From: Chelativorans sp. Marseille-P2723
GTDB lineage: Bacteria > Pseudomonadota > Alphaproteobacteria > Rhizobiales > Rhizobiaceae
Direction: 5' to 3'
Length of the DNA: 64,000 nucleotides
NCBI RefSeq assembly: GCF_902809845.1
Contig: NZ_CADDWI010000008.1
Location: 558,001-622,000 of the forward strand
Position numbers and translations under genes: made by a program. The notes under the pieces are model-generated. The model did no database searches. It saw only the letters and a program-made list of their open reading frames with translations, and had not been told where the DNA came from. Positions within the stretch are counted from its first letter, which is position 1. Every line of letters begins with the position of its first letter. Positions 27,587 through 39,662 of this stretch are shown here, piece by piece.

Positions 27587-27922
27587 CTATAATTTCCAGA
27601 ACCGCCAGGGCGTCCACCATAGGTGCCGGGAGGAGAGTGCGTCGGGCACCGGGTCGATGCCGTGGGTGCCACCGGGGCCGCAACGAATTACCCGGAACAG
27701 CGCCATCCATCCGCCTGCCCATAGCCCATGGCGGGCGATTGCCTCATAAGCATATTCGGAGCAGGTGGGAAAATGCCTGCAGGAATTGCCAATGAAGCTG
27801 GAAAGCGTGAGCTGGTAGAGACGCACCAGTGCCGTTCCCAGGATCCGCCCAGGCGTTCGCGGCCAAGGGCCGGTCCAATTGCGCGAGATCCGCGGGCCGG
27901 AGCGGGCGGTGGGTCTTGCCAT
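27587..27922 (-). CDS. yidD: Membrane protein insertion efficiency factor YidD
   Basis: The 111-aa protein has the YidD core LYQLTLSSFIGNSCRHFPTC, SEYAYEAIARHG and CGPGGTHGIDPVP, with the three conserved cysteines present. YidD is a small membrane-associated helper of the YidC insertase. In many bacteria it is next to rnpA-yidC; here it lies between gltA and thrS, which is a known alternative location in rhizobia. The N-terminus is proline/arginine-rich; an ATG upstream at 27942 belongs to another frame. Confidence 0.93.
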   Translation of the reverse strand: MARPTARSGPRISRNWTGPWPRTPGRILGTALVRLYQLTLSSFIGNSCRHFPTCSEYAYEAIARHGLWAGGWMALFRVIRCGPGGTHGIDPVPDALSSRHLWWTPWRFWKL

Positions 27923-27993
27923 TCGAAATTTTGCCTCTTCAACCAGGGAGGGATGAGGGCTCCCTCACGGGTTGAAGAGATATAAGGTTCGCC

Positions 27994-29283
27994 TCAGCGC
28001 TTTGCGATAGGCACGTAGTCGCGCTGCGTCGCACCCGTGTAGAGCTGGCGAGGACGGCCAATCTTCTGCTGCGGATCCTCGATCATCTCCTTCCACTGCG
28101 CGATCCAGCCCACGGTGCGGGCGACAGCGAAGAGGACGGTGAACATCGTCGTGGGGAAGCCCAAAGCCTTCAATGTGATGCCTGAATAGAAATCGATATT
28201 CGGATAAAGCTTCTTCTCGATGAAGTATTCGTCCGTCAGTGCGATTCGCTCCAGCTCAAGGGCAACTTCCAGATGCGGATCGTCCTTGATGCCAAGCTCG
28301 CTCAGCACTTCGTGGGTTGTCTTCTGCATGATGCGCGCGCGCGGGTCGTAATTCTTGTAGACCCGGTGCCCGAAACCCATGAGCCGGAACGGATCGTCCT
28401 TATCCTTGGCGCGGGCAATATACTCGGGGATCCGCTCCACCGTGCCGATTTCGGCAAGCATGTTGAGGGCTGCTTCATTCGCGCCGCCATGGGCCGGGCC
28501 CCACAGACAGGCGATACCGGCAGCAATGCAGGCGAACGGATTTGCGCCTGACGAGCCGGCGAGCCGGACAGTGGAGGTGGAGGCGTTCTGCTCGTGGTCT
28601 GCATGCAGGATGAAGATGCGTTCCATCGCGCGCGCAAGAACCGGGTTTACCTTGTACTCCTCGCAAGGGACCGCGAAGCACATGTGAAGGAAGTTCTCCG
28701 CATAGGAGAGTTCGTTGCGCGGATAGATGAATGGCTGGCCGATATGGTACTTGTACGCCATGGCGGCGATGGTCGGCATCTTGGCGATCATGCGGATCGA
28801 GGCCACCATCCGCTGATGCGGGTCTGAGATGTCAGTCGAGTCGTGATAGAAGGCAGACAGTGCCCCTACCATGCCGCACATGACAGCCATCGGATGGGCA
28901 TCGCGGCGGAATCCGGTGAAAAAGCGCGACATCTGCTCGTGCAGCATCGTGTGCCGCGTAACCCGCTGGTCGAAATCGTCTTTCTGTGCCTTGGTCGGCA
29001 ACTCACCGTAAAGCAGCAGATAGCACACTTCCAGAAAGTCGCCCTGCTCGGCAAGTTGCTCGATCGGGTAACCGCGATGGAGCAGAATGCCCTGGTCGCC
29101 ATCAATATAGGTTATTTTGGATTCGCAACTTGCGGTCGAGGTGAAGCCGGGATCGTAGGTGAACTTCCCAGTGTCCTTGTAGAGCGATCCGATGTCTATG
29201 ACATCCGGGCCAATAGTGCCCTTTCGTAACGGGAATTCACGTGCTTCATCGCCAAGTTCCAGTTTCACCGTCGAAGTGGCCAT
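27994..29283 (-). CDS. gltA: Citrate synthase
   Basis: The 429-aa type II (hexameric, Gram-negative) citrate synthase condenses oxaloacetate and acetyl-CoA. Active-site blocks are [45 protein letters not shown] and [14 protein letters not shown]. The N-terminal small domain ([20 protein letters not shown]-type) is typical of the NADH-sensitive class. The start ATG at 29283 follows AGAAAGG. Transcription probably begins in the 180-bp spacer after gltX, which contains an imperfect 22-bp palindrome. Confidence 0.97.
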   Translation of the reverse strand: MATSTVKLELGDEAREFPLRKGTIGPDVIDIGSLYKDTGKFTYDPGFTSTASCESKITYIDGDQGILLHRGYPIEQLAEQGDFLEVCYLLLYGELPTKAQKDDFDQRVTRHTMLHEQMSRFFTGFRRDAHPMAVMCGMVGALSAFYHDSTDISDPHQRMVASIRMIAKMPTIAAMAYKYHIGQPFIYPRNELSYAENFLHMCFAVPCEEYKVNPVLARAMERIFILHADHEQNASTSTVRLAGSSGANPFACIAAGIACLWGPAHGGANEAALNMLAEIGTVERIPEYIARAKDKDDPFRLMGFGHRVYKNYDPRARIMQKTTHEVLSELGIKDDPHLEVALELERIALTDEYFIEKKLYPNIDFYSGITLKALGFPTTMFTVLFAVARTVGWIAQWKEMIEDPQQKIGRPRQLYTGATQRDYVPIAKR

Positions 29284-29384
29284 CGCAGATTACCTTTCTG
29301 TTCTTGAAACTTGGGCGTGTGAAAGCCTGCCACGCGGGGTGACATGCCGTCGCCAGCGTGGCTCTAGCTAGCGCATTTGATTTC

Positions 29385-29406
29385 CGCTGCCAAGCTTGGC
29401 AACGGA
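29385..29406. repeat. 22-bp imperfect palindrome between gltX and gltA
   Basis: The centre TGCCAAGCTTGGCA (29388-29401) is a perfect 14-bp palindrome, extended on both sides by CCG/CGG with one mismatched pair. It lies 56 bp after the gltX stop and ~100 bp before the gltA start. It could be the gltX transcript end (no T-run follows) or an operator of gltA. Confidence 0.35.
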
Positions 29407-29462
29407 TGAAAGTAGACCTCAGGTTTGTTCATTCGCGTATTCCTCAAGAGAGGGTATTTCCG

Positions 29463-30890
29463 TCAGTCTCTTGCCGCCTGGTCTTCGATCCGGGCAAGCG
29501 CTTCTTCCTTTCCAAGCACGGTCAATACGTCGAATATTCCCGGGGAGGTGGTGCGGCCAGTTAAAGCGGCCCGGAGTGGCTGGGCTATCTTCCCAAGCTT
29601 GCGGCCGGTTTGTTCTGCGTAGCTGCGTACGACCGCTTCCGTCGATTCGGCAGACCAGTCCGTTAGCGCGGCCAAACTACCGGCCAGTTCGGCAAGCGTG
29701 AGGCGAGCTTCCTCGTCCAGCAAGGCTGCCGCCTTCTCATCCAGCACGAGCGGCCGCATCGAGAAAATGAAGCCTACTCCATTCAATAGCTCGACCAGCG
29801 TCTTGGCACGCTCCTTCAGGCCAGGCATGGCGGCAACCAGTTGGGCCTTGCGCCTATCATCAATGAGGTCGAGCACACGCTGTCCGCCCTCCAGATAGGG
29901 CAGGGTCTCAAGGAAGACATCCAGCAAGTCCTGATCGTCCATCCGCCGGATATGGACGCCGTTCAGCGCCTCCAGCTTCTGGAAATCGAATCGCGCGGCA
30001 GACTTGTTGATGTCTTCGATATCGAACCAGTCGATCATCTGCTCCGAGGTCATCACCTCGTCATCGCCATGGCTCCAGCCGAGGCGGGCAAGATAATTAC
30101 GCATCGCGGCAGGCAGGTAGCCCATGGCACGGTAAGCCTCCACTCCAAGCGCGCCATGACGCTTTGAAAGCTTTGCCCCGTCCGGTCCATGAATCAGCGG
30201 GACATGCGCCATCACCGGCACATCCCATCCCATGGCCTTGTAGATGAGCGTTTGCCTTGCTGCATTGGTCAGGTGATCATCGCCGCGGATGATATGGGTG
30301 ATGCCCATATCATGATCGTCCACTACGACGGCATGCATATAGGTCGGCGAGCCGTCTGAACGCAGGATGATGAAATCGTCGAGATCCTTGTTGGGGAAGC
30401 GAACCTCGCCCTGCACCTTGTCATAGACTACGGTTTCGCCCTCAAGCGGAGCCTTGATGCGGATGACGGGTCTGACCCCGGCCGGAGCCTCGGAGGGATC
30501 GCGGTCACGCCAGGTGCCGTCATAGCGCGGTGGGAGGCCCTTCTGCCGGGCCTTCTCGCGCATTGTCTCGATTTCTTCTGGCGTGCAATAGCAGTAGTAA
30601 GCTTCTCCGCGCTCTACCAGTTCCTTCGCTACCTCGCGGTGCCGCTCCGCGCGCGCATATTGCGAGATTGGCTCCCCTTCCCAATTGAGGCCGAGCCAGG
30701 ACAGCCCGTCGAGGATGGCCGCAGTGGCCGCCGGGGTGGAGCGCTGCCGATCTGTGTCCTCGATCCTCAACAGCATCTTTCCACCCGTATGACGGGCGTA
30801 GAGCCAGTTGAAGAGAGCGGTGCGCGCCCCGCCTATATGTAGGAAACCGGTGGGGGAGGGGGCAAAACGGGTGATGACGGTATCGGTCAT
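29463..30890 (-). CDS. gltX: Glutamyl-tRNA synthetase
   Basis: The 475-aa class I synthetase has the HIGH-type signature [20 protein letters not shown] at residues 7-26, the KMSKS-type loop [13 protein letters not shown] and the helical anticodon domain with [20 protein letters not shown]. It charges tRNA-Glu, and in organisms with GatCAB the same family may also charge tRNA-Gln. The start at 30890 has GGAAAG upstream; a frame extending to 31145 is not family sequence. It is divergent from comEC. Confidence 0.96.
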   Translation of the reverse strand: MTDTVITRFAPSPTGFLHIGGARTALFNWLYARHTGGKMLLRIEDTDRQRSTPAATAAILDGLSWLGLNWEGEPISQYARAERHREVAKELVERGEAYYCYCTPEEIETMREKARQKGLPPRYDGTWRDRDPSEAPAGVRPVIRIKAPLEGETVVYDKVQGEVRFPNKDLDDFIILRSDGSPTYMHAVVVDDHDMGITHIIRGDDHLTNAARQTLIYKAMGWDVPVMAHVPLIHGPDGAKLSKRHGALGVEAYRAMGYLPAAMRNYLARLGWSHGDDEVMTSEQMIDWFDIEDINKSAARFDFQKLEALNGVHIRRMDDQDLLDVFLETLPYLEGGQRVLDLIDDRRKAQLVAAMPGLKERAKTLVELLNGVGFIFSMRPLVLDEKAAALLDEEARLTLAELAGSLAALTDWSAESTEAVVRSYAEQTGRKLGKIAQPLRAALTGRTTSPGIFDVLTVLGKEEALARIEDQAARD

Positions 30891-30998
30891 TGTCTTTCCG
30901 GGTTTCGGCGCGACAAAAACGGCCTGCGGGTGGAAATTGGTCGCCCGTTGTGTAGCATAGGCGGAAGGGGGTGCAAGCGCCTGGGGGGAGAAGCAGGC

Positions 30999-33428
30999 AT
31001 GGGGGACCGGCGAGCGACAGCCGCCTTCGAGGATGAGCGTGCGCAATTCTTGCCGATTGCCGAGCATAGTATCGTGGCTCCCGTGCCTGGCGTTCCAGCG
31101 GCGACACGCCAGGGGAACCGAGGCGCCGAGGCCAGGGTACCGCATCCCCTGGCGCTTTGGCGTTCTGTTCTGTCCGCCATTACAAGGCTTCCTGCATTTG
31201 CAATAAACCAGATAGAGCGGGACGGGGCTCGCGGCGCCGGTTTTCTGTGCATTCCCATTCTCCTAGGGGCTGGCGCGGCATTCTATTTCAGTCTTGCCTG
31301 GGAGCCGGGCGGAATCGCACTTGGAATCCTGCTTGCAGCGTTGCTCATTGCAATGTGGCTTGCACGAGGAAGACCATTCCTCATCCTGCCATTGACGGCC
31401 TGCCTCATCTTCACCCTCGGCATCGTGGCGGCCAAGTTGGAAACATGGCGTGCTTCGACATCGATGCTGGGGTCGGAGATAACAACCCGCATTACCGGCA
31501 AGGTGGTGCGAGTGGAGCACCAGGCAAGTGGCCGTTTCCGTCTTATGATCGATGTCATAGACACGGAGCGCCCTAAACTTCGCTATGCGCCGGAGCGGGT
31601 ACGTGTAACCGCGCGAAAAATCCCGGAAGGATTACAGCCCGGAGACGATGTTTCGGGCCTTGTACGCTTAATGCCCCCTTCGGGGCCGGTCCGCCCCGGA
31701 AGTTACGATTTTGGTTTTGCCAGCTACTTTGATGGATTTGGTGCGATCGGCTTCTTCATGTCGGGGCCCGAATATGCAGCAGGCAGCCATGAGACGCCCC
31801 TTTCGCTGCTGCCCGCCCGATTTCTGGAGCAGTTGCGTCTTGCACTGGCGGAGCGCATCCGCTCAAGCCTTAGCGGGCCGGAGCGCGAGGTAGCGGTCGC
31901 AATGATCGTTGGCTTCCGTCCGGGGATCTCGGAGGAGGTGAACGAATGGTTGCGCCGTTCAGGACTTGCCCACATCCTATCCATATCAGGCCTGCACATG
32001 GCGCTCGTCGCGCTGACCGTAATGTCGATCTTGCGCGCCACTGCCGCACTCTTCCCGGTCTTCTCCTCGCGCGTTCCCGTCAAGAAGTATGCGGTTGCCG
32101 CTGCTCTCGCCTTCTGCACCCTCTACCTTTCCCTCTCCGGCATGGATGTAGCCGCCCAACGCAGCTATTTGATGCTGGCAGTGATGCTTGCGGCACTGTT
32201 GTTCGATCGCGCGGCCCTCACCATGCGCAACGTCGCTATCGCAGCGATCATCATCGTGGCGTACTCGCCGCATGAGGTCATTGGTCCAAGTTTTCAGATG
32301 TCCTTCGCCGCCACAGCCGCGCTCGTGGCCGGCTTTGCAGGATGGACCGAATGGCGCCGCAGGCGGCCACGAAGCGGACCGCCTGTCGGCGAACCACTAT
32401 TACGGCGGGTAATCCGCATGGCGATTTACTCTCTGGCGGGGCTCGCAGCCACCTCGCTCATCGCGGGCACGGCGACGGCGCTTTACGGCGTTTGGCATTT
32501 TCAGCGGGCAACCCCTTTGGCGCTTCAGGCAAACCTGGTTGCCATGCCCTTCGTCTCGATGTTTGTAATGCCCGGAGCCGTGTTCGCCATCCTGGCGATG
32601 CCGTTTGGCCTTGAAGGATTCTTTCTCAAGATCATGGGGCACGGCATCGTTGCGGTCATTGAAATCGCCAAGTGGTTTTCTGACCGCTCTCCCTTCGATG
32701 CCGTGGGACTCATCCCGCTTTCCTCGCTTCTAGCCTTTACAGCGGCGCTTCTCATCCTCGTTGCATCCACAACGTGGTTGCGGATCCTGGCATTGCCGTT
32801 TCTTGCTTTGGGCGTATTCTCTCTCGCCCAAAGAGACTTGCCGGATGTGGTAATCGCTGAGGATGCGCGCCTGATCGGGATTCGCGCCGGCGAGGGTGTG
32901 TTGGCAGTTAACCGCGTTCGTCCAAATAGTTTCACCGTAACCGACTGGACCCGGGCGCTGAAGGCGGAAGAGCTTCTGAAGCCTCTAACCTTGAAGAACG
33001 CGCATCACCACGACATTGACCCCCAGGCGGGGGCTGCCTTCATCTGCGCGGAGGGCCTGTGCCTTGCCCGTCATGAAAGCGGAAGCATTATCGCCCATGC
33101 AGAGAATATCGTCGCCGCACGCAATGCATGCGGTAAAGCCATACTTATTGTGATCGACGATGCGACCGCAGGTGATGTTTGCGGCTCTGACGCAGTGAGC
33201 GTCATAACCAAGCGAGATCTCGCCCGACAGGGCGCTGCTTCCGCACGCTTCACCCGAAAACAGGGCGAACACCAAACTGGCCCGGAAATCACCTTCTCAT
33301 TGGGAGAAACCTGGCGGCCCTGGCACGAGTACCGGGCCTGGTCCCGCCCTGCACGCGGATTGGGTCCTTATCAGCGTAGGGAGAAACCTCCGGCTAAAAC
33401 TGCCGCGCCTGTCAATAACGCCGAATGA
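30999..33428 (+). CDS. comEC: ComEC/Rec2-family membrane protein
   Basis: The 809-aa polytopic membrane protein has the DUF4131 N-terminal region (hydrophobic segments around residues 75-145, then [18 protein letters not shown]). The Competence domain follows, with [40 protein letters not shown] and [18 protein letters not shown]. In competent bacteria ComEC forms the DNA uptake channel. The C-terminal part lacks a clear HxHxDH metallo-beta-lactamase motif, as in many alphaproteobacterial members, so competence is not implied. ATG 30999 has GGGGAGAAG upstream; GTG 30930 is an alternative. Its 3' end overlaps lexA by 17 bp tail to tail. Confidence 0.9.
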   Translation: MGDRRATAAFEDERAQFLPIAEHSIVAPVPGVPAATRQGNRGAEARVPHPLALWRSVLSAITRLPAFAINQIERDGARGAGFLCIPILLGAGAAFYFSLAWEPGGIALGILLAALLIAMWLARGRPFLILPLTACLIFTLGIVAAKLETWRASTSMLGSEITTRITGKVVRVEHQASGRFRLMIDVIDTERPKLRYAPERVRVTARKIPEGLQPGDDVSGLVRLMPPSGPVRPGSYDFGFASYFDGFGAIGFFMSGPEYAAGSHETPLSLLPARFLEQLRLALAERIRSSLSGPEREVAVAMIVGFRPGISEEVNEWLRRSGLAHILSISGLHMALVALTVMSILRATAALFPVFSSRVPVKKYAVAAALAFCTLYLSLSGMDVAAQRSYLMLAVMLAALLFDRAALTMRNVAIAAIIIVAYSPHEVIGPSFQMSFAATAALVAGFAGWTEWRRRRPRSGPPVGEPLLRRVIRMAIYSLAGLAATSLIAGTATALYGVWHFQRATPLALQANLVAMPFVSMFVMPGAVFAILAMPFGLEGFFLKIMGHGIVAVIEIAKWFSDRSPFDAVGLIPLSSLLAFTAALLILVASTTWLRILALPFLALGVFSLAQRDLPDVVIAEDARLIGIRAGEGVLAVNRVRPNSFTVTDWTRALKAEELLKPLTLKNAHHHDIDPQAGAAFICAEGLCLARHESGSIIAHAENIVAARNACGKAILIVIDDATAGDVCGSDAVSVITKRDLARQGAASARFTRKQGEHQTGPEITFSLGETWRPWHEYRAWSRPARGLGPYQRREKPPAKTAAPVNNAE

Positions 33429-34119
33429 GACCGACCAGGCGACCCTGTACTTTCACACGGTGAGGGCCGAAGATTCTTGTCTCATAAGCAGGATTGGCCG
33501 CTTCGAGTGCGATGGAAGCGCCTTTGCGGCGGAAGCGCTTGAGCGTTGCTTCTTCCTCGTCCACCAACGCTACCACGATTTCACCGGGGTTGGCCGTCTG
33601 AGTCTGTCGTATGATAACGGTGTCGCCGTCGAAAATGCCGGCCTCGATCATCGAGTCACCCTTCACCTCCAGAGCAAAGTGCTCGCCGCCGGCGATCATT
33701 TCAGCAGGCACGCTAATGGCATGGGTTTGATGCTGGATCGCTTCGATCGGCACGCCGGCAGCGATCCGTCCCATTACGGGGATGGAGACGATGGCCGCTT
33801 CATCGCTGGCAACCGGCCGCAAGGCCGGCGCGGCAGCGCGCCCTTGGCCGCCTTCGATCACGCTCGGGGAGAAACGGCGCGGGCCGCCGAGTCCGGGAGC
33901 GATGGAATCAGGAAGACGCAGCACCTCCAGCGCCCGAGCACGATTCGGAAGTCGACGAATGAAACCCCGTTCCTCCAAGGCCGAGATCAGGCGATGGATG
34001 CCTGACTTCGAGGCGAGATTAAGCGCGTCCTTCATCTCATCGAAGGAAGGCGGGATCCCCGTCTCTTTCAGACGCTCGTGAATGAAGAGAAGCAGCTCAT
34101 GCTGTTTGCGCGTCAGCAT
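33412..34119 (-). CDS. lexA: LexA repressor
   Basis: The 235-aa SOS repressor has an N-terminal winged helix ([37 protein letters not shown]), a long alphaproteobacterial linker, the Ala-Gly cleavage site in [12 protein letters not shown], the catalytic Ser in [12 protein letters not shown] and the Lys in EEATLKRF. RecA-stimulated self-cleavage would induce the SOS regulon. The start at 34119 gives the usual MLTRKQ N-terminus. A GTTC-N7-GTTC box 49 bp upstream indicates autoregulation. moeA lies upstream on the same strand. Confidence 0.97.
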   Translation of the reverse strand: MLTRKQHELLLFIHERLKETGIPPSFDEMKDALNLASKSGIHRLISALEERGFIRRLPNRARALEVLRLPDSIAPGLGGPRRFSPSVIEGGQGRAAAPALRPVASDEAAIVSIPVMGRIAAGVPIEAIQHQTHAISVPAEMIAGGEHFALEVKGDSMIEAGIFDGDTVIIRQTQTANPGEIVVALVDEEEATLKRFRRKGASIALEAANPAYETRIFGPHRVKVQGRLVGLIRRY

Positions 34120-34167
34120 TGAAACACCCGGAGTTAAAAATAAACAAAACCAGAACATACACTATAT

Positions 34168-34182
34168 GTTCCAGTTGTGTTC
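34168..34182. promoter_or_regulatory. LexA (SOS) box upstream of lexA
   Basis: GTTCCAGTTGTGTTC fits the alphaproteobacterial LexA direct repeat GTTC-N7-GTTC exactly. The left half is also part of an overlapping inverted repeat, GAACATA (34153-34159) with TATGTTC (34165-34171). It lies between the moeA stop (34215) and the lexA start (34119), as expected for lexA autorepression. Confidence 0.85.
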
Positions 34183-34214
34183 CGCAACAGCAGAAAGGAC
34201 GGAGCGACGAAGAG

Positions 34215-35420
34215 TTAACGCAGCATCAGGACCTGACAGCGTGCTCCGGCATCCGCCGCAGGCGCTTGGGGCTCGCGCAGGATGAGTGCATTCGCGGCGG
34301 CGAGCGTCGTGAGCATGGAGGAATCCTGAACGTCGAAAGGTGTGGCAAGAAGATCGTTCTGCTGCTGCACGACAGTGGCGCGCACATAGTCGCGGCGCTC
34401 CCCATTGGCCTTCATGGGGCGGGCGAGTGTAGCGGATCGTATGTCCGGAGCGTAGAGGCGGCCGGACAGCCGGGCAACCATGGGCCGGAGGAAGAGATGG
34501 GCGCACACGAGGCTGGAAACGGGATTGCCGGGCAGGCCGAGAACGCGTGCGCTGTTCAACTTACCGAACATCAAAGGCTTGCCTGGACGCATGGCTATTT
34601 TCCAGAAGGCGAGTTCCATACCCTCAGCCTGGAGCACATCCTGTACAAGATCATGGTCGCCGACCGAAACGCCGCCCAGCGTCACGATGATGTCGGCGGA
34701 TGCGGCAAGCGCCGCGCGTACTGCATCTGAGATCGATTCGTGCCGGTCAGGCACGATGCCCAGATCGAGAATATTGGCGCCATCCTGCTTGGCTAGAGCG
34801 GCAACGCCGTAGCTGTTGGAGGCGACAATCTGGTCAGCACCGGGCTCGATGCCTGGCGGCACAAGTTCGTCTCCGGTGGCGATGATAGCAACCAGCGGTC
34901 TTCCCACCACCGGTAGATGGGAATGGCCGGCCGCGGCCATGAGCGAGAGCGCCGCCGGGTCAAGTACGCGGCCATCGTCCAGAAGGATATCTCCGTTGTG
35001 GAAATCTGTTCCAGCGGAGCGGATATGGCGGCCCAGAACAACCGAAGTGATGGCCTCGATCCGTCCGGCCTCCATCGGGCGGGCATTCTCCTGGATGAGT
35101 ATCGTGTCGGCACCTTCGGGTACCGGAGCGCCGGTGAAGATGCGAACCGCTTCGCCAGGTCGGACCCTGCCTGAAAAGCGACGCCCCGCAGCAGCCTCTC
35201 CAATCACCGAAAGGATGGCCGGAACAGTTGCGATATCGGCGGCTTGCACGGCATATCCGTCCATGGCCGAAACGTCGAAGGGTGGCTGCGTGCGCAGCGC
35301 AGACAGCTTCGCCGCCAAAACGCGGCCAGCCGCCTCGTGCAGCGGCGTCTTCTCAGCAGGCAGGCGGCGTATGCCCGCAAGTACCCGCTCCAGCGCTTCG
35401 TCAACCGATATGAGAGCCAT
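34215..35420 (-). CDS. moeA: Molybdopterin molybdenumtransferase
   Basis: The 401-aa protein inserts molybdate into adenylylated molybdopterin. Motifs are [82 protein letters not shown] and [17 protein letters not shown]. The ATG at 35420 lies inside the end of moaC (20-bp overlap), indicating translational coupling. The order trpD-trpC-moaC-moeA-lexA is a conserved alphaproteobacterial arrangement. Confidence 0.96.
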   Translation of the reverse strand: MALISVDEALERVLAGIRRLPAEKTPLHEAAGRVLAAKLSALRTQPPFDVSAMDGYAVQAADIATVPAILSVIGEAAAGRRFSGRVRPGEAVRIFTGAPVPEGADTILIQENARPMEAGRIEAITSVVLGRHIRSAGTDFHNGDILLDDGRVLDPAALSLMAAAGHSHLPVVGRPLVAIIATGDELVPPGIEPGADQIVASNSYGVAALAKQDGANILDLGIVPDRHESISDAVRAALAASADIIVTLGGVSVGDHDLVQDVLQAEGMELAFWKIAMRPGKPLMFGKLNSARVLGLPGNPVSSLVCAHLFLRPMVARLSGRLYAPDIRSATLARPMKANGERRDYVRATVVQQQNDLLATPFDVQDSSMLTTLAAANALILREPQAPAADAGARCQVLMLR

Positions 35421-35919
35421 TACTCTTCTCGTCCGCGCGCCAGGTCCCGGATTTCCCGCCTTTTTTCTCCACGAGATGCACTCCGGTGATCGACATGCCC
35501 CTGTCGAGGGCCTTTGCCATGTCATAAATGGTCAGACAGGCGACTGAAACCGCTGTGAGCGCCTCCATCTCCACCCCTGTCTTGCCGGTCACGCGAGCCG
35601 TAGCTTCGACACGCAAGCCGGGCAATCCCTCATCTGGCTCGATTTCCACGGAAACCTTGTTGAGCGCGAGCGGATGACAAAGGGGGATGAGATCATAGGT
35701 CTTCTTGGCTGCCATGATGCCTGCCAGCCGCGCCACGGCGATGACATCGCCCTTCTTTGCGTTGTTGCTGACAATGGCCTTAAGCGTTTCCATTGCCATG
35801 ACGACGCAGCCCCTGGCCGTGGCTGTGCGATGGCTGTCCGCCTTGGCGCCCACATCCACCATCTCTGCGCGCCCGTCGCTGCGAAGATGGGTGAGGCCGC
35901 TTTCTCTCTTTCCAGCCAT
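35401..35919 (-). CDS. moaC: Cyclic pyranopterin monophosphate synthase
   Basis: The 172-aa MoaC acts with MoaA to make cyclic pyranopterin monophosphate from GTP, the first stage of molybdenum cofactor synthesis. Family motifs are [39 protein letters not shown] and [20 protein letters not shown]. The start at 35919 ([12 protein letters not shown]) is 1 bp from the trpC stop, so the genes are in one transcript. No moaA is in the window. Confidence 0.96.
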   Translation of the reverse strand: MAGKRESGLTHLRSDGRAEMVDVGAKADSHRTATARGCVVMAMETLKAIVSNNAKKGDVIAVARLAGIMAAKKTYDLIPLCHPLALNKVSVEIEPDEGLPGLRVEATARVTGKTGVEMEALTAVSVACLTIYDMAKALDRGMSITGVHLVEKKGGKSGTWRADEKSNGSHIG

Positions 35920-35920
35920 C

Positions 35921-36736
35921 TCAACTTGCCGCGCGTGAGCCCGTGGCAGTGCCCAGAAGCACACGTGTCGCCTGCTCCACGTCCTGCTGCCGCATCAGGC
36001 TCTCGCCTACTAGGAAGGTTGTTATTCCCGCTTGCTTCAGGCGCTGGCAGTCTGCTTGGGTATAGATGCCGCTCTCGCCGATGACGATGCGCCCCTCCGG
36101 CACTTGCGGCGCAAGTCGCTCGCTCGTTTCCAGGGTGGTTTCGAACGTCCTGAGATCGCGGTTGTTGATGCCGATGAGGGGCGAGGAAAGCTTGAGCGCC
36201 CGTTCCAGCTCCTCCTCGTCATGGATCTCGACAAGAACATCCATGCCGAGTTCGCCCGCCGTATCCTCCAGCGCCATTGCCTCGTCGTTTGTCACGCTCG
36301 CCATGATGATGAGAATAGCATCGGCCTCCCACATGCGCGCCTGATAAACCTGGTAGGGATCAAACATGAAGTCCTTGCGTAGAGCCGGCAATCCGGTAGC
36401 CGCCCGGGCGGAGGTGAGGAACCCGGGCTTGCCCTGGAAAGAAGGTTCGTCCGTCAACACGGAAAGACAGGTCGCTCCGCCCCTTTCATAGGCCGCAGCC
36501 AACGCGGGAGGGTCGAAATCATCCCGGATCAGTCCCTTGGACGGGCTTGCCTTCTTCACCTCGGCAATGAGCGCGAACTCCATCCGCTCCTGCTTTGCGA
36601 CGAGGGCCTCAGCAAAGCCGCGCGGCGGCGATACATCGCGGGTACGAGCACGGACTTCCTCCAGGGAAAGGGCGGCCTTCGCCGCGGCGATCTCGTCGCG
36701 TTTGTAGGTTTCGATCTTTCGCAGGATATCGGCCAT
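35921..36736 (-). CDS. trpC: Indole-3-glycerol phosphate synthase
   Basis: The 271-aa TIM-barrel enzyme closes the indole ring in tryptophan synthesis. Motifs are [77 protein letters not shown] and [16 protein letters not shown]. It is monofunctional (no PRAI domain). It follows trpD by 15 bp and precedes moaC by 1 bp. Confidence 0.97.
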   Translation of the reverse strand: MADILRKIETYKRDEIAAAKAALSLEEVRARTRDVSPPRGFAEALVAKQERMEFALIAEVKKASPSKGLIRDDFDPPALAAAYERGGATCLSVLTDEPSFQGKPGFLTSARAATGLPALRKDFMFDPYQVYQARMWEADAILIIMASVTNDEAMALEDTAGELGMDVLVEIHDEEELERALKLSSPLIGINNRDLRTFETTLETSERLAPQVPEGRIVIGESGIYTQADCQRLKQAGITTFLVGESLMRQQDVEQATRVLLGTATGSRAAS

Positions 36737-36751
36737 TGCCCTCGACCTTAA

Positions 36752-37768
36752 TCAGGAGCTTTTGTTGGACGCGACGATAAGCTTTTCGAGCGCGGCAAGC
36801 GCCCGTCCGCTATCGATGCTTTCAGCGGCCAAGGCGACGCCTTTCTTCAGGCTATCTGCCTTGCCGGCCACGATCAGGGCAGCGGCCGCATTCAGAAGGG
36901 CGATGTCGCGATATGGGTTTTTGTGGCCTTCAAGAACAGCCCGCAGGGCAGCCGCATTGTGGGCCGCATCGCCGCCTTTCAAGTCCGCAACGGCAGCCCG
37001 TTCCAGCCCCGCCTCCTCCGGTGTAACCTCGAAATTGCGCACCTTGCCATCTTCCAGCGCGGCCACGAGGGTCGTGCCTGCTGTCGTCATCTCATCCAGG
37101 CCGGCCCCGTGGACCACCCAGGCTCTTTCCGCGCCGAGCTGCTTCAGAACAAGGGCGAGCGGTCCTACCCACTGCGGGGAGAAGACCCCCACGAGCTGTC
37201 GCTTCACGCCAGCGGGGTTTGAAAGTGGACCCAGGAGATTGAAGATCGTTCGCGTGCCGAGTTCGACGCGGGCAGGGCCCACATGGCGCATGGCGGCATG
37301 GTGGTTGGGTGCAAACATGAACCCGACGCCAGCCTCCGCGATGCAGGAAGCGATCCGCTCAGGCCCAATTTCAATGTTAACCCCAAGGGAAGCGAGGCTG
37401 TCCGCTGCGCCGGAGCGTGAGGATAGAGCGCGGTTGCCGTGCTTGGCCACCGGCACGCCGCAGCCGGCGACGACGAAAGCGGCGCAGGTGGAAACGTTAT
37501 ACGTGCCAGAGGCATCGCCGCCGGTTCCCACGATGTCCACGGCATCAGCCGGCGCTGTGACCGGGAGCATCTTCGCGCGCATCGTATCCACGGCACCGCT
37601 GATCTCGTCTACGGTTTCCCCGCGGACGCGCAGCGCCATCAGAAAGCCGCCGATCTGGCTGGGTGTTGCCTCGCCCGACATGATGATCTCGAAAGCCTCT
37701 CGTGCTTCAGGGAAGCTGAGCGAGTCTCCCGCGGCGACCTTGGCAATATGGGCCTTCAAGTCTGCCAT
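36752..37768 (-). CDS. trpD: Anthranilate phosphoribosyltransferase
   Basis: The 338-aa enzyme transfers phosphoribose to anthranilate. The PRPP-binding loop [18 protein letters not shown] is at residues 78-95, followed by [20 protein letters not shown] and [20 protein letters not shown] with [11 protein letters not shown]. It is the stand-alone form without an N-terminal TrpG. It lies 10 bp after the peptidyl-prolyl isomerase gene, so transcription probably starts upstream of that gene. No trp leader peptide was seen in the divergent spacer. Confidence 0.97.
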   Translation of the reverse strand: MADLKAHIAKVAAGDSLSFPEAREAFEIIMSGEATPSQIGGFLMALRVRGETVDEISGAVDTMRAKMLPVTAPADAVDIVGTGGDASGTYNVSTCAAFVVAGCGVPVAKHGNRALSSRSGAADSLASLGVNIEIGPERIASCIAEAGVGFMFAPNHHAAMRHVGPARVELGTRTIFNLLGPLSNPAGVKRQLVGVFSPQWVGPLALVLKQLGAERAWVVHGAGLDEMTTAGTTLVAALEDGKVRNFEVTPEEAGLERAAVADLKGGDAAHNAAALRAVLEGHKNPYRDIALLNAAAALIVAGKADSLKKGVALAAESIDSGRALAALEKLIVASNKSS

Positions 37769-37778
37769 GGCATTCCCG

Positions 37779-39662
37779 TTAGAAACTCAGCGCCTGCTGG
37801 AGGGCGGTATGATTGACCGCAACCGGATGCTCTGCCTGCAGTCGGTTTACAAGCTGGTCGAGAAGGTCATTCTCAAGGCTTTGGGTGATGGCATTTGCAA
37901 CGTCTTCAGGCAGCGTCTCGGCCGAAGCGCCGGCGGGCTCGAACACTTCGGTAACCTGGAAGACTATGCGGCCGTTGCCGGTGGGGTTCGCAAAGGTTCC
38001 TACGCCACCCTTGGGCAGCGAGAAGACAGCGTTAACGCCGGCCCGGCCGAGATCCGGATCGTTGGCTTCGCGCTTGAGGCCCCGCTTGACCATCTTCTCC
38101 TGACCGATCTCCGCCGCGACCTCATCCAGTGTTTTCCCGTCTTCGAGCTGCTTGCGCAGTTCCTCCGCCCGTGCTGAAAGCCTGGCTGTGAGCTCCTCGT
38201 CGGTCCAGTCGGCCAGGACCCTGTCGCGCACTTCATCGAAAGAACGCTCCCGCGCGGGCGTCACTCCGGCTACCTCGAAGAAGAGAAAGCCGTTGGAACC
38301 AATATTGATCGGCTGGTTCTCAACGCCGACATCCGCTTCGAAAGCCTCATTCAACAACTCGCGCGATTGCGGCAAGTCGTTGGCGACGGTGCCGTCTGGC
38401 CTTTGGCCATTGCGATCGACCTCCACCGTCCGCATGGTAAGCTTCAACTGCCCGGCAGCCTCTTCCATGGAGGCACCTGCTGCGCGCGCATCCTCATACG
38501 CATCATAGGTGTCAAGCACCAGTCTGCTTGCCTCATCCAGCGCAAGCATGTTGCGAATCTCGTCTTCCACCTCGGCAAGGGGGGAGACCCGCTCGGGAGA
38601 TATCTCCGTAACGCGAAGGAGAACCGGACCAAACGTCCCATCAACGACCTGGCTGATCTGTCCTTCGTCCAAGGCGAAAGCAGCTTCGGCGATGGCATTG
38701 TCGGCGATTTCCTCGCGGGAGAGTGTACCCAGGCTCGCATCGGCCAATGTGCGGCCTTGCCGCTCTACCAGGTCCTCAAAGGTGGTGCCCGCACGCAAGC
38801 TCTCATGCGCTGCAGCGGCAGTTTCCGCATCGGGGAAATTGATCTGCTCGATGGTGCGCCGCTCCGGCGTTGTATAGCGGTTGCGGTTTTGCTCGTAATA
38901 GGCGGACACCTGCTCGTCGGAAATGACAGACGGATCGACGATGTCCTCGGCCTCAAGCTTTACGTAGTCGATCCGGCGATATTCCGGAGCGGAATAGTGC
39001 TCCTTGCGAGCCTCAAACCAGCTTTGGAGCTCTTCTTCAGCAGGAGCCACCAGGTTCTGGGCGGGCGGGCTCTGCAGGAGAACATATTCGATCGTCCGGT
39101 CTTCGCCACGGTAAAGGGCGACATTGCGCAGAAGGGCATCAGGCGCCGAGACTCCGGCCGCCGCCGCGTCCACAATTTGCTGTCGAACCGCTGCCTTCTC
39201 GCGATTGCGCAGATAGTCCTGTGGCCGCATGCCGATCTGCCGGAGTACGAACTCGAACTGCGCGCGGTCAAATCGGCCGCCTGCTCCCCGGAAAGCGGGA
39301 TCGGAGGCTGCTAATTCTGCAAGTTTGTCCTGCGATACGCCGAGGCCGATACGCCTGGCTGTCTCGTCGAGTACCGCACCAGCCGCCAACTCGGCCAGAA
39401 CCTGATCATCTATGCCGAAGGCGACGGCCTGCTCACGCGTGAGCCTGCTGCCGATGCGCTGAGAGAACTCCGATATGCGGCGGTCATAGGCCAGTCGGTA
39501 GTCAAGCGCCGATACTGTTGTGCCTCCTGCTGTGAGGACGTCATTGCTGCCGCCTGTCAGGAGCTGGTTGGAAATACCCCACACGGCAAAGCTCAGCACC
39601 AGCAGCATCAGCAGGATCTTAGCAAACCACGTCTGTGCGCCTCTTCTCAGGATGTCGAGCAT
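37779..39662 (-). CDS. ppiD: PpiD-like periplasmic folding chaperone/SurA N-terminal protein
   Basis: The 627-aa protein has one N-terminal membrane anchor ([19 protein letters not shown]), a SurA_N-like chaperone region ([38 protein letters not shown]), and a central parvulin-type rotamase region ([40 protein letters not shown]). A long helical C-terminal part follows. Such proteins sit on the periplasmic side of the inner membrane near SecYEG. I chose ATG 39662 ([13 protein letters not shown]), which places the anchor correctly; ATG 39710 adds 16 residues. It is divergent from tpiA and heads the trpD-trpC-moaC-moeA strand. Confidence 0.9.
   Translation of the reverse strand: MLDILRRGAQTWFAKILLMLLVLSFAVWGISNQLLTGGSNDVLTAGGTTVSALDYRLAYDRRISEFSQRIGSRLTREQAVAFGIDDQVLAELAAGAVLDETARRIGLGVSQDKLAELAASDPAFRGAGGRFDRAQFEFVLRQIGMRPQDYLRNREKAAVRQQIVDAAAAGVSAPDALLRNVALYRGEDRTIEYVLLQSPPAQNLVAPAEEELQSWFEARKEHYSAPEYRRIDYVKLEAEDIVDPSVISDEQVSAYYEQNRNRYTTPERRTIEQINFPDAETAAAAHESLRAGTTFEDLVERQGRTLADASLGTLSREEIADNAIAEAAFALDEGQISQVVDGTFGPVLLRVTEISPERVSPLAEVEDEIRNMLALDEASRLVLDTYDAYEDARAAGASMEEAAGQLKLTMRTVEVDRNGQRPDGTVANDLPQSRELLNEAFEADVGVENQPINIGSNGFLFFEVAGVTPARERSFDEVRDRVLADWTDEELTARLSARAEELRKQLEDGKTLDEVAAEIGQEKMVKRGLKREANDPDLGRAGVNAVFSLPKGGVGTFANPTGNGRIVFQVTEVFEPAGASAETLPEDVANAITQSLENDLLDQLVNRLQAEHPVAVNHTALQQALSF

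Noticed and set aside
32760-33420. Possible metallo-beta-lactamase domain at the ComEC C-terminus
   Set aside because: No HxHxDH motif is visible in the last ~220 residues, so this domain is not called.
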